A stretch of 64,000 bases of DNA from DASVWZ01 sp963715675. Its GTDB lineage: Bacteria; Acidobacteriota; Terriglobia; Terriglobales; Acidobacteriaceae. How positions within the stretch are numbered: the stretch's first letter is position 1; the number at the start of each line of letters is the position of its first letter. The notes beneath the pieces are model-generated. The model was not told the DNA's origin. It made no database searches and worked only from the letters and a program-made list of their open reading frames with translations. Below, piece after piece: positions 33,929 through 42,846 of the stretch. Where the stretch lies: NCBI GenBank assembly GCA_963715675.1, contig OY970265.1, forward strand, positions 3,286,001-3,350,000, given 5' to 3'. The translations under genes were made by a program, and so were the position numbers.

Positions 33929-34472
33929 CTATGTCGTCGAGTCCGGACACGTCCGCATCTTCAAAAGTTCCGCCAGTGGACGTGAACAGGTTCTCAGTGT
34001 CGATGGGCCGGGCAGCTCCATCGCCGAGCTGCCGGTCTTCGATGGGGGAAACTACCCTGCCTCGGTGACCGCGGTCGACGACGCCACACTTCTGTTTGTC
34101 AGTAAACAAGACTTTCAGGCACTCTGCCTGGCTCATCCTCAAGTTGCACTCAAGGTGCTGCGCGTGGTCGGTGCTCGGTTGCGGCGGCTGGTGGGAATCA
34201 TCGAGGAGCTCTCATTTTCCACCGTGCGGCACCGGCTAGCTTCGTTCCTGTTGCGCCTCGCCCGAACTGAAGGCAAGCACGCGGCTGACGGAGTGGAAGT
34301 CACTTTGCCGGTCAGCAACCAGGAATTGGCGTCGCAGATTGGGACGGTCCGCGAGCTGGTTTCCCGGAATCTCTCCCGTTTTCAATCCGAAGGATTGGTA
34401 AAGATTGATGGACGCAGCGTGATCATTCACGATCTGAAGGCTTTAGAAGCTGAACTCCGGTCTGCCGAATAG
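33929..34472 (+). pseudogene. Crp/Fnr-family regulator lacking its N-terminus
   Basis: Homology starts abruptly at YVVESGHVRIFKSSASG, in the middle of the cyclic-nucleotide-binding-like domain, and continues to the end. It includes the dimerisation helix (RRLVGIIEELSFSTVRHRLA) and a winged helix with recognition helix VRELVSRNLSRF. About 40 N-terminal residues and the native start are missing, replaced by selenium-binding-protein DNA in another frame. An ATG at 33873 could give a 199-residue product with a foreign 20-residue leader, so residual activity is possible but doubtful. The recognition helix has R-E-x-x-S-R, like the R-E-x-x-x-R of CRP that reads GTGA. Confidence 0.8.
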
Positions 34473-34521
34473 CTACTCCGAGACCTCCCAACCCCAAGTC
34501 TGACGGCTTCTTGCGGTCGCC

Positions 34522-34563
34522 GTGACAAAAGTCATCGGCACGCTGCCGATATTCCTCTAACTT
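34522..34563 (+). promoter_or_regulatory. Class-II Crp/Fnr-type promoter of the RIC-nnrS-hemerythrin unit
   Basis: The operator GTGAC-AAAA-GTCAT spans 34522-34535, and a -10-like TAACTT lies at 34558-34563. The operator centre is 29.5 bases from the first -10 base, exactly the distance for an activator bound at -41.5 (start expected near 34570). The same geometry recurs at 37362-37403. Confidence 0.7.
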
Positions 34564-34615
34564 CAAACTCAAGCGCACCACAGGGATGTGGAGATGCGCT
34601 GCCGAGGAGGATGCG

Positions 34616-35350
34616 ATGAGCGTGACCACCGAAAAAACCGTACGGGAATTGGTCCTGGAAAACCCTGCCGTAACCCGAGTTTTTGAGAAGCTGGGCATCG
34701 ACTACTGTTGTGGCGGAAATCAGTCGTTGGAACGAGCCTGCCACGCGGCGAATTTGGCGGTGGATCAGGTACTCGATTCCCTTGAAATGGCCGAGCAGGC
34801 AACGCGAGCGGAACAGGCGGAACAGAAGGTCCATGACTGGCAAAAGGAGATGCTCGGCGATCTGGTTGCGCACATCAAGAGTACTCATCACAAGTACACG
34901 CGCGAGGAGATTGCCCGCCTCGGTCCTTTGTTCGTCAAGGTCTGCTCTGTGCATGGCCAAAACCATCCTGAACTGGTGGAGATCCGCACAACCTTCGCGG
35001 GGCTGGCACAGGAACTGACCATGCACATGATGAAGGAAGAGATGGTGTTGTTCCCTTACATCGTAAGGATGGAGGAGGCTGTCATCCAGAATGAGCCCAT
35101 CCTGCCGCCGCCTTTCGGCAGCGTGCAAAACCCGGTTTCGATGATGGAGCACGAGCACGATTCCGCAGGGAACGCCTTGCGCGCGATGCGTCAGGCAAGC
35201 GTCGGATACACGCCGCCGGGCGATGCCTGCATCAGCTTCCAGACTTTGTACAAAGCCTTGGCTGACTTTGAAGCCGATCTGCACCAGCACATTCATCTCG
35301 AAAACAACATTCTGTTTCCGCGCGCGATTGCGATGGAAAAGTCGCATTAA
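34616..35350 (+). CDS. Iron-sulfur cluster repair protein RIC (YtfE/ScdA/DnrN family)
   Basis: 244 residues. The N-terminal ScdA_N domain has NPAVTRVFEKLGIDYCCGG with its Cys-Cys-Gly-Gly motif. The hemerythrin-like di-iron domain has His/Glu ligands in HIKSTHHKYTREE, HGQNHPE, HMMKEEMVLFP, HEHDSAG and HQHIHLENNILFP. RIC proteins repair Fe-S clusters damaged by NO or peroxide. GAGGAGG stands five bases before the ATG at 34616. It heads a unit with nnrS and a second hemerythrin, downstream of a Crp/Fnr-type site, which fits NO-responsive control. Confidence 0.92.
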   Translation: MSVTTEKTVRELVLENPAVTRVFEKLGIDYCCGGNQSLERACHAANLAVDQVLDSLEMAEQATRAEQAEQKVHDWQKEMLGDLVAHIKSTHHKYTREEIARLGPLFVKVCSVHGQNHPELVEIRTTFAGLAQELTMHMMKEEMVLFPYIVRMEEAVIQNEPILPPPFGSVQNPVSMMEHEHDSAGNALRAMRQASVGYTPPGDACISFQTLYKALADFEADLHQHIHLENNILFPRAIAMEKSH

Positions 35351-35365
35351 CCGGAGATTCGAGCC

Positions 35366-36694
35366 ATGTCAGCCTTAGCAACGCGTATTGAGAAAGAGGC
35401 TGGGCGGCCGCTTACACCGCTGGAAATTTTCGATATCACCGCGGCCCACGAGAGCTCGCTGTCCCGCCTGCTGATCCTCTACATCAGCACCGGCCTCATA
35501 TTTATGCTGCTCCCGGGGACCTTCCTCGGTGTCGGGAATCTGATCGCCATCAGTAGCCGTCGCTCGGCGGATTCCGTGTCCCCGGCATGGACTCAGGCGC
35601 ACGGTCACGCACAGATCTTTGGCTGGATTGGCACATTTATCCTCGGCATTGGTTTCTATTCCATACCCAAGTTGCGCAGGATGAAGTTGTTTGCGCTATC
35701 GAATGTGTGGTCGTCCTGGGCACTATGGACCTCCGGTGTCACACTGCGCTGGCTGACCAGCGCCTACCAGTGGCACTGGCGAGTGCTTCTTCCGCTCTCT
35801 GCGACACTCGAAGTGGCTGCGTTTGCGATTTTCTTTCGTACCGTTTCTGGCCACCGTCCCCAAGACTCCGGCAAGGAAAAGCTGGACGAATGGGTGTTCG
35901 TGGTGGTGGCGGGATCGGTGGGTCTGCTGCTCACACTTCTCCTCAACTTCGGAGCGACCTTGTTTCTCGCTTTGCGGGGCACGTCCCCAGAACTGGCGCC
36001 GGATTTCGACCAGCGCTTCCTCGTGCTCCAGACCTGGGGATTCCTCGTCGTGTTCGTCTGGGGATTCAGCGCGAAGTGGCTTCCGATATTTCTGGGATTG
36101 CGGCCCATTCACGGTCGCGTTTTGTTGTCGGCCGTCGGACTAAATGCCACGGGAGTCCTGACAGCCCTTGGCGGCTTGATGGTAACGGCAGCGTTCCTAC
36201 TGTTCGCGGGAATAGTCACCGCTGTGTATGCGCTCAGACTCTTCGAGTTGCCTCCGCGTCCAGCCAAAATCAAGGGTGTGCACGCGAGCTTCCCGGTTCT
36301 TGTAAGATTGGCGTATGGGTGGGCGCTAATTGCCGCATCCCTCGGCATCTGGGCGGCATCGGTCGCCAACTCGCATGGAATCTGGGGAGCCTCCCGTCAC
36401 GCGCTTACCGTTGGCTTTTTGGCGATGATGGTATTTGCGGTGGGCCAGCGGGTGCTCCCGGCATTTTCCGGAATGCGATTGCTCTTCAGCACCAAGCTTA
36501 TGTTCCTCGCGATGCTGACTCTTACGGTCGGATGCCTTCTGCGCGTCTGTTCCGAGATTCTGGCTTACCAGGGATTTGCTCATTGGGCATGGTCGTGGCT
36601 GCCGTTGTCCGCGCTTACAGAAATGACGGCTGTCACCCTCTTTGCAGTGAATTTATTCGCTACCTTTATACAGCCCGCGAAGTCCGGAGACTGA
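35366..36694 (+). CDS. nnrS: NnrS family heme-copper membrane protein
   Basis: 442 residues with about twelve TMs and the sequence features of NnrS: HGHAQIFGWIGTFILGIGFY in the third segment, WGFSAKWLPIFLGL in mid-protein and HALTVGFLAMMVFAVGQRVLP near the end. NnrS proteins are associated with denitrification regulons and protect against NO-derived iron nitrosyl stress. It follows the RIC gene by 15 bases with a GGAG ribosome site and precedes the hemerythrin gene by four bases. Confidence 0.9.
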   Translation: MSALATRIEKEAGRPLTPLEIFDITAAHESSLSRLLILYISTGLIFMLLPGTFLGVGNLIAISSRRSADSVSPAWTQAHGHAQIFGWIGTFILGIGFYSIPKLRRMKLFALSNVWSSWALWTSGVTLRWLTSAYQWHWRVLLPLSATLEVAAFAIFFRTVSGHRPQDSGKEKLDEWVFVVVAGSVGLLLTLLLNFGATLFLALRGTSPELAPDFDQRFLVLQTWGFLVVFVWGFSAKWLPIFLGLRPIHGRVLLSAVGLNATGVLTALGGLMVTAAFLLFAGIVTAVYALRLFELPPRPAKIKGVHASFPVLVRLAYGWALIAASLGIWAASVANSHGIWGASRHALTVGFLAMMVFAVGQRVLPAFSGMRLLFSTKLMFLAMLTLTVGCLLRVCSEILAYQGFAHWAWSWLPLSALTEMTAVTLFAVNLFATFIQPAKSGD

Positions 36695-36698
36695 AACA

Positions 36699-37259
36699 AT
36701 GCCTGTTCAAATCGGAGCCAAGGCTCACCACTTCACCGATCCAACCGGCCTGCTTTCAGACTGCCACCGCCGCGTTGAGATGTTCCTCGGTACGTTGGAA
36801 GCGGTTGCACAAACGATAGACGCTCCTCCTACCGTGGAAAGTAGCCGGGCGCTGGAGTCCACCTTGCGCTACTTCGAGCAAGCCGCACCGAAGCACACAG
36901 CTGACGAGGAGGAGTCGTTATTTCCCCGGTTGCGTCAGATCCAGCATCCTGAAGTTCAGTCCGCGTTCTCACGACTAGAACAACTGGAGGAGGAGCATCG
37001 GTGGGCAGCCCCGTTGCACGCAACGGTCGCACGCTTGGGAGCACGGTATCTCGCTGCCGGAGGTCTTTCCAGCCCTGAGGTTGAGGAATTCCGCAAAGCC
37101 GTTGCGAGCCTTGCGTCGATGTACAAGGAACACATTCGTTTCGAGGACCAATTTGTGTTTCCTTTGGCAGTCCGGATGCTATCTGACGCCGACAAATCCG
37201 CCATTGCGAGCGAAATGGCAGGCCGAAGAAACGTCGGAATCGTGGCAGAGCCAAGATAA
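36699..37259 (+). CDS. Hemerythrin-domain protein
   Basis: 186 residues with hemerythrin-like iron ligands: LLSDCHRRVEMFLG, PKHTADEEESLFPRL, EEEHRWAAPLH and KEHIRFEDQFVFPLA. It probably binds O2 or NO at a di-iron site in the cytoplasm. It completes the RIC-nnrS-hemerythrin unit. The same family also appears next to other nitrosative-stress genes, which supports the function of the unit as a whole. Confidence 0.87.
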   Translation: MPVQIGAKAHHFTDPTGLLSDCHRRVEMFLGTLEAVAQTIDAPPTVESSRALESTLRYFEQAAPKHTADEEESLFPRLRQIQHPEVQSAFSRLEQLEEEHRWAAPLHATVARLGARYLAAGGLSSPEVEEFRKAVASLASMYKEHIRFEDQFVFPLAVRMLSDADKSAIASEMAGRRNVGIVAEPR

Positions 37260-37361
37260 AGGCGTGCAAGTGGCAGGGAACAATTCCTTCGACCAACCGC
37301 GAAAGAACTGATTTCCCCGCTGGCGTCTTTCATCACCAACGAACTCCAAGTATTTCTGACC

Positions 37362-37403
37362 GTGACTTAGGTCACAGCCAATGGCAATTTCGGCGCATAG
37401 GGT
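37362..37403 (+). promoter_or_regulatory. Class-II Crp/Fnr-type promoter of the respiratory operon
   Basis: A perfect inverted repeat GTGAC-TTAG-GTCAC (37362-37375) is followed 29.5 bases from its centre by a -10-like TAGGGT (37398-37403). Motif and spacing match the site at 34522-34563. Predicted transcription start is near 37410, leaving a leader of about 23 bases before the GTG at 37433. Confidence 0.72.
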
Positions 37404-37432
37404 AGGTGGTTGGTGTATTGCAGGCGAGAACC

Positions 37433-39331
37433 GTGGAAGAACCGCGCTACAAAGTCCGGGTGGCGGATCACGAGTACTGGCGGGAGCAGATCAAATGCCA
37501 GTACGCGTGCCCAGTTCATACTGATGCGCGTGGCTATGTGCGGGCCATTGCCGCGGGCGACTACGAACAGGCCTACCTCATTGCCCGAGGACCGAATCCC
37601 CTGGCCTCTTTGTGTGGACGCATCTGCGGCGCGCCGTGCGAGGCGGCCTGCCGCAGGGGAACTATCGATCAGCCGATCTCGATCCGAGCCCTGAAGCGGT
37701 TTGTCTGTGAAAAGTTCGGCAGCGATGCGCGCAGGGATGCTGGACGCGAACTGTTTCCCTATCTAAAGAACAAGACGGAAACGCGCCAGTGTGACGACAT
37801 TGAAGAACTCAGCCACCTGCTTGAGTTCCTCGCGAACGCCGAGTTTCCCAAGCCCGCCGGAGAGCGAATCGCGATCATCGGTTCTGGCCCAGCGGGTCTA
37901 GCCGCCGGACACGATCTCGCCCTGATGGGATTCCGCCCCACGATTCTTGAGATGGAACCGCAGCCTGCCGGCATGCTATACACGGGCGTACCTGGCTATC
38001 GCTTGCCGCGTGAATTGATCCGAGCAGAAGTCGCGGTAATTCAGTCTCTCGGCGTCGAGATCCGCTGCAACACACAGGTCGGTAGAGATATCAGTTTCGT
38101 GGACCTTCGGCGCGACTTTGCCGCCGTCATCATCGCCTGTGGCGCGAAGCGGTCGCGTGCGCTTCCCATTCCCAACGCGGATGCAATCGGGGTCATGGGA
38201 GGCGTCGATTTCCTTCGCGACGTGTCACTGGGCAAAGAGGTTTCGCTGGGACAGCGGGTGATTGTGATCGGCGGCGGTAACGTTGCCTACGATGTCGCCC
38301 GGACGGTTCTACGGCAGGAAGAATATGACGTATCGCGCACGGCGGCCCGTATGGCGGGAGTGCGGCAGGTGAATCTGGTCTGCCTGGAATCTCTCGAAGA
38401 AATGCCCGCCGACACGGTGGAAATCCTTGAAGGTCAGGAAGAGGGCGTCTCACGCCACAACAGTTGGGGGCCGAGAGAAGTTCTGGTGGATGAGAGGAAC
38501 GGGCAGAAATTCGTGCGCGGCGTGAAGTTCGCACGATGTACGCAAGTGTATGACGAGAACAAGCGCTTCGCGCCGAAGTTCGATGAGTCGACGACAACTG
38601 AAATCGAAGGTGACACCGTCCTTCTTTCGGTCGGGCAGTCTGCGGACCTTAGTTTTATCGACGCCCAGCAAGACGGGATCGAGATGCGATCGCCGCAGCA
38701 GATCGTCAACGACCCCGCGACTTGCGCGACCTCGGCGCCAGGCATATTTATCGCGGGCGACATTGCCTACGGGCCCCGGCTCATGATCCATGCCATTGCC
38801 AGCGGCAAGCAGGCGGCGCGTTCGGTCTATCGTTACCTGCGCGGTAAGGAGATCGCGCCGGAAGAAGTCCAGTTTCACTACGCAATTGACCACTATCACC
38901 GCGAGAAGCACTACGAGCGGCGTTCACGCCTGCACATTCCCACACTCGCAGCGGAAGAGCGCCTCAAGAGTCCGACCGCACTCGTCGAGATCGGATACAA
39001 CGAGGAACAGGCATGCGCCGAAGCCGGCCGCTGCCTCGATTGCGGCATCAACACCATCTTCGACGGAGAACGTTGCATTTTGTGCGGCGGCTGCGTGGAT
39101 GTCTGTCCCACTGTATGTCTGAAGTTGGTGACGTTCGACCGTTTAACACTCACGCCCGAACTTGAGACCGCCACGCGCGAGTTGAACCTCGATCCTACCG
39201 ATCTCTCCGCCATCATTAAGGATGAAGAACGCTGCATCCGCTGCGGATTGTGTGCGCAGCGTTGTCCAACTACCGCCATCACCATGGAACAGTTCAGTTT
39301 TGCCAAGGAGTGGAAGCCATGTCCCGTCTAG
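37433..39331 (+). CDS. GltD-like FAD/NAD(P) oxidoreductase with Fe-S domains
   Basis: About 632 residues. An N-terminal Fer4_20 domain (KCQYACPVHTDARGY, CGRICGAPCEAACRRG) is followed by an FAD-binding Rossmann fold (IAIIGSGPAGLAAGHDLA). An NAD(P)-binding fold (VIVIGGGNVAYDVARTV) and a C-terminal ferredoxin domain with two 4Fe-4S motifs (CILCGGCVDVCP and CIRCGLCAQRCP) complete it. This is the glutamate-synthase-small-subunit type of electron-transfer flavoprotein, without a Tat or signal peptide, so it is cytoplasmic. As first gene of the operon it could pass NAD(P)H electrons toward the membrane module. Upstream starts (GTG 37406) exist, but the predicted transcript begins at about 37410, favouring 37433. 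It overlaps the Rieske gene by 13 bases. Confidence 0.88.
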   Translation: MEEPRYKVRVADHEYWREQIKCQYACPVHTDARGYVRAIAAGDYEQAYLIARGPNPLASLCGRICGAPCEAACRRGTIDQPISIRALKRFVCEKFGSDARRDAGRELFPYLKNKTETRQCDDIEELSHLLEFLANAEFPKPAGERIAIIGSGPAGLAAGHDLALMGFRPTILEMEPQPAGMLYTGVPGYRLPRELIRAEVAVIQSLGVEIRCNTQVGRDISFVDLRRDFAAVIIACGAKRSRALPIPNADAIGVMGGVDFLRDVSLGKEVSLGQRVIVIGGGNVAYDVARTVLRQEEYDVSRTAARMAGVRQVNLVCLESLEEMPADTVEILEGQEEGVSRHNSWGPREVLVDERNGQKFVRGVKFARCTQVYDENKRFAPKFDESTTTEIEGDTVLLSVGQSADLSFIDAQQDGIEMRSPQQIVNDPATCATSAPGIFIAGDIAYGPRLMIHAIASGKQAARSVYRYLRGKEIAPEEVQFHYAIDHYHREKHYERRSRLHIPTLAAEERLKSPTALVEIGYNEEQACAEAGRCLDCGINTIFDGERCILCGGCVDVCPTVCLKLVTFDRLTLTPELETATRELNLDPTDLSAIIKDEERCIRCGLCAQRCPTTAITMEQFSFAKEWKPCPV

Positions 39332-39783
39332 ATCCACCCCGCCTGAATCGGCGCAGTTTTCTCAGTCTTGCGTCGCTGGGCAGTTTCTTTGCTGCTCTCG
39401 GCACCGCTGCGGCTGGAATCTTCCGACTCCCGAACCCGGCGGTCCTGCCTGGCCCGGTGCGACGCTTCAAACTCGGCGCTCCGGAGCAGTTTTCTGCGGG
39501 AAGCGAAACTCCCTTTGCAGAGCAGAACCTCGTGCTCTTTCGCGACGACGAAGGCTTCTACGCGATTTCCAGCACGTGCACGCATCTGGGGTGCACCGTG
39601 GCGCGATCCAAGGATGGGTTCGCCTGCCCCTGTCATGGTTCCCGTTTCGACAGCAAGGGCAGCGTGGTGGGCGGCCCAGCCCCGCGACCACTACCTTGGC
39701 TCGAAGTCAGCCGCGCGGCCAACGGCGACCTGATCGTCAACGCTGACAACGAAGTTCCGGAGGGCACGCGCTACCGCGTGTAG
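39319..39783 (+). CDS. Tat-exported Rieske [2Fe-2S] protein
   Basis: 154 residues. A twin-arginine signal (NRRSFLSLASLGSFFAALG) anchors a Rieske domain with both cluster motifs, CTHLGC and CPCHGS, and the downstream GGPAPRPLPWLEV that packs the cluster. It acts outside the cytoplasmic membrane as the high-potential acceptor of quinol electrons. AAGGAG precedes the ATG inside the end of the flavoprotein gene. Adjacent cytochrome b makes it part of a bc-type complex. Confidence 0.93.
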   Translation: MSRLDPPRLNRRSFLSLASLGSFFAALGTAAAGIFRLPNPAVLPGPVRRFKLGAPEQFSAGSETPFAEQNLVLFRDDEGFYAISSTCTHLGCTVARSKDGFACPCHGSRFDSKGSVVGGPAPRPLPWLEVSRAANGDLIVNADNEVPEGTRYRV

Positions 39784-39793
39784 GAGGCACACC

Positions 39794-41335
39794 GTGGCAG
39801 AGACCGCAACTCGAGAATTTCTGCACAACCTGCGCGAACTTCCCCAGACGGTGAAGGACTCGTGCTTCCGTTTGGGCAAAACGCCCGAATCCGAGCGCGA
39901 AGAATCGCAGGCCACGTTTCATAACCTCTTTCTGCATATCCACAGCGTGCGTGTGCATGTTCGCACCCTGAAACCCACGCTCACCTTCGGACTCGGCTTG
40001 ATGGCCACCGCCAGCTTCCTGATCACGCTCATCACCGGCGTGCTGCTGATGGTCTACTACAAACCCTCGACCGATCTCGCCTATCAATCGATCAAAGACA
40101 TTCACTTCACGGTCTCGACAGGGCGCTTCATCCGCAATATTCATCGCTGGTCGGCGCAGTTGATGGTGCTGGTTGTCCTGCTGCATATGGCACGGGTCTT
40201 CTTTACCGCGAGTTACAAGAAGCCGCGAGAATTCAACTGGTTGGTCGGACTCGCGTTGCTGGTCCTGACTCTCGCCTTGAGCTTCACCGGCTACCTGCTG
40301 CCGTGGGATCAACTAGCGTATTGGGCAATCACGATTGGCTCGAATATCGCCAACTCTCCGCGCGAACTGACCGACGCGATCGGCATTACCAAGTTCTTTG
40401 ACCCGGGTGGCTTCCAGAAGCGGTTACTGCTGGGCGCAAACTACGTCGGGCAGGACGCGTTGATTCGCTTCTACGTTCTACATGTTTTCGTTCTTCCGCT
40501 CGCGCTGGTGACTATGCTCGGAGTGCACTTCTGGCGCATTCGAAAGGATGGCGGCCTCGCGAAGCCCGAAGATCCGCCCGGCGGACTGGCCGAGTGGGGT
40601 GGAGAAAAGCGCCCGGTATTCCAGCCGCTGGCCACGAAAACCTATGGCTTGATGGCGTTGGTAAAAGGCAAGCGTCCGCCGGTGAATCGCGGGCCCGAGA
40701 ACACGGTGATGAGCTGGCCGCATTTGTTCTGGGCCGAACTCTCTGTCTTCATGGTGACGGTGGCGGTCACGCTGATCCTGGCTTTCTATAGCGATGCGCC
40801 GCTGAAAGAACTCGCCAACGCAGCCATTCCCGAAAATCCGGCGAAGGCGCCTTGGTACTTTCTGGGGCTTCAGGAACTGGTCTCCTATTCGGCGTTCATG
40901 GGAGGCATGTTGATTCCCATGATCGTCCTAGTCGGACTTGCGCTAATTCCGTTTCTGGATCGCCGTCCTGGAGGCGAAGGCACGTGGTTCGGCACCAGCA
41001 AAGAGCGCGCGGTGTTCTGGCAGTCATTGATCTTTGCTTGCGTCGTGACCGTGGGCATGCTCGCCTTTACGGTCAACTACGGCTGGCTGCGCAGCTGGTT
41101 CCCCAACATTCACCAGTTCTGGATCATCGCGATTAACCCCGGTTCGCTGTTTGTCCTGATCTTTGCTGCCTGGTCGCTTTTCATTCTGAAGCGTAAAGAT
41201 TCGGTACGCCTGGCAGCAGTCTCGTTATTCACCTGTTTTCTGGTCGGGTTCACACTGCTGACCTACTTTGCGACGGTCCATCGCGGTCCTAACTGGCACT
41301 TTTACTGGTGGCCCTCGCAATGGCCGGTGCACTGA
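39794..41335 (+). CDS. Cytochrome b of a bc-type complex
   Basis: 513 residues fusing the b6-like N-terminal and subunit-IV-like C-terminal parts. The heme-ligand helices are visible (RNIHRWSAQLMVLVVLLHMARVF with His pairs, and RFYVLHVFVLP with LGVHFW), along with the quinol-site-adjacent SFTGYLLPWDQLAYWA and the subunit-IV motif NPAKAPWYFLGLQEL. The last part has further TMs to the C-terminus. AGGAGG stands six bases before the GTG start. Together with the Rieske protein and cytochrome c it should oxidise quinol at the outer side of the membrane. Confidence 0.93.
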   Translation: MAETATREFLHNLRELPQTVKDSCFRLGKTPESEREESQATFHNLFLHIHSVRVHVRTLKPTLTFGLGLMATASFLITLITGVLLMVYYKPSTDLAYQSIKDIHFTVSTGRFIRNIHRWSAQLMVLVVLLHMARVFFTASYKKPREFNWLVGLALLVLTLALSFTGYLLPWDQLAYWAITIGSNIANSPRELTDAIGITKFFDPGGFQKRLLLGANYVGQDALIRFYVLHVFVLPLALVTMLGVHFWRIRKDGGLAKPEDPPGGLAEWGGEKRPVFQPLATKTYGLMALVKGKRPPVNRGPENTVMSWPHLFWAELSVFMVTVAVTLILAFYSDAPLKELANAAIPENPAKAPWYFLGLQELVSYSAFMGGMLIPMIVLVGLALIPFLDRRPGGEGTWFGTSKERAVFWQSLIFACVVTVGMLAFTVNYGWLRSWFPNIHQFWIIAINPGSLFVLIFAAWSLFILKRKDSVRLAAVSLFTCFLVGFTLLTYFATVHRGPNWHFYWWPSQWPVH

Positions 41336-41345
41336 GGAGAATGCG

Positions 41346-42846
41346 ATGAAAGACCCATCCCGGATTTATCGCTGGCTCCTGCTGGTGGCGAGCATCGTCA
41401 CCATCGTCTATCTGGTAGGCGCAGCGGTACGCGAAAACTATCTGGCGCAGTGGCGGACCGTGCAACAGGAATATCGCACCATTCTTCGCGAGAAAGCCAC
41501 TGATGATCGCGGTCGCGAACTGCTGGCCAAGTTCCATGTGGAAATGAAGCAGGCCAGCATACCGGCGCTCGGCGCGGTGGATCGCTGCGTCACCTGCCAT
41601 AACGGCGTCGACGATCCGCGCATGACGGATGTCCCACAGCCGCATCGTACCCATCCCGGTCATATCCTCGACAAGCATCCCGTAGATCGCTTCGGCTGCA
41701 CGATATGTCACCACGGTCAGGGCGCGGCCATGACGTTCAACGAAGCCAAGGCCGAAGACGTGTTCTGGGACTACCCGCTGCTGCCCCCGGAGATGACTGA
41801 GTCGACCTGCGTCACCTGTCACGACGCGGAGAAACTGCCGCCCGATCAGATTCCGCTGCTCACTGCGGGCATGAAGCTCTATCGGGAAAAAAGTTGCGGG
41901 TCCTGCCACAAGCTTGGTGGACGCGGCGGGGCGCTCGGTCCAGCGCTCGACAATGAGGGCGCGAAGACCAAACACCAGCTCATCATGACGAACCTGAAGC
42001 CACCGCACACGACCTGGACTTGGCAGGATGCGCACTTTCGCGATCCCGGTGGAGTGGTTCCCGACAGCCTGATGCGCAATCCAACCGTCACACGGATGGA
42101 AGCGCTGGCGTTGACGGCGTATATGCTCTCGCAGTGGAAGCGCGATGTGCCGGAAAGCTATCTCGCGCCCGACAAGATTGAGCAGAAATACCGAGCGCTC
42201 CATCCCGTGCCCCTGGCCGGCGAGCAGGTTTACAGGCAGTACTGCACTGCCTGCCACGGCAACGGAACCTACACTCGGTGGGACAAGAAATTCAACCGCT
42301 TCATTCCGGCGATTCGCGGCGTTTCGCTGATCTCAACCGCAACTCGCGAGTACTTCCAAAACAACATCGAGCAAGGACGTCCCGGCACGCAGATGCCAGC
42401 CTGGGGACCGCACGCGGGCGGATTGCTTCCCGAAGAAATCGCGGGAGTGATCGAGTATCTTCGTTCGGGTGCTTCGGGCGCGGGCTCTCCGGCAGCTCCC
42501 GCGATGACGGCGCTGACGCTCCACGGGGATGCCAGCAACGGTCTTTCTCTTTTCCTGAGAAACTGCGCCGGTTGCCACGGCATGAATGGCCGCGGTGGAA
42601 TGGCCCCCGAGATCGGCAATCCGGCATTCCAACAAGCTGCCAGTGATGAATTCATCATCCGGACCATCCGCAACGGCCGCACCGGAACCGCGATGCCTGC
42701 CTTCCAGCGTAAGGAGGCCCCGGCGTTCAGCGATCAGAACGTCGCCGACACTGCTCGCTTATTTGCGGACGCTCGGAGAAGCAAAAGGTCAGAAAGCGAT
42801 GGCGCAGAACGCAACTTCAGGAACTCCTTCGGGAGGCAAGCCATGA
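41346..42846 (+). CDS. Membrane-anchored hexaheme cytochrome c, with a one-base frameshift near the 3' end
   Basis: An N-terminal TM anchor (WLLLVASIVTIVYLVGAAV) precedes six CxxCH heme motifs at about residues 81, 118, 155, 184, 300 and 407 (CVTCH, CTICH, CVTCH, CGSCH, CTACH, CAGCH). The last two lie in typical class-I cytochrome c domains. After Asp468 the normal ending (LLAYLRTLGEAKGQ) is in the +1 frame from 42751. An extra A at 42750 therefore shifts the frame, and the true stop TGA at 42844-42846, overlapping the next ATG, is missed. Without correction the frame runs straight into the molybdoenzyme. I treat this as one 499-residue gene with an indel, either sequencing error or real mutation. 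GAGGAG precedes the ATG. Confidence 0.85.
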
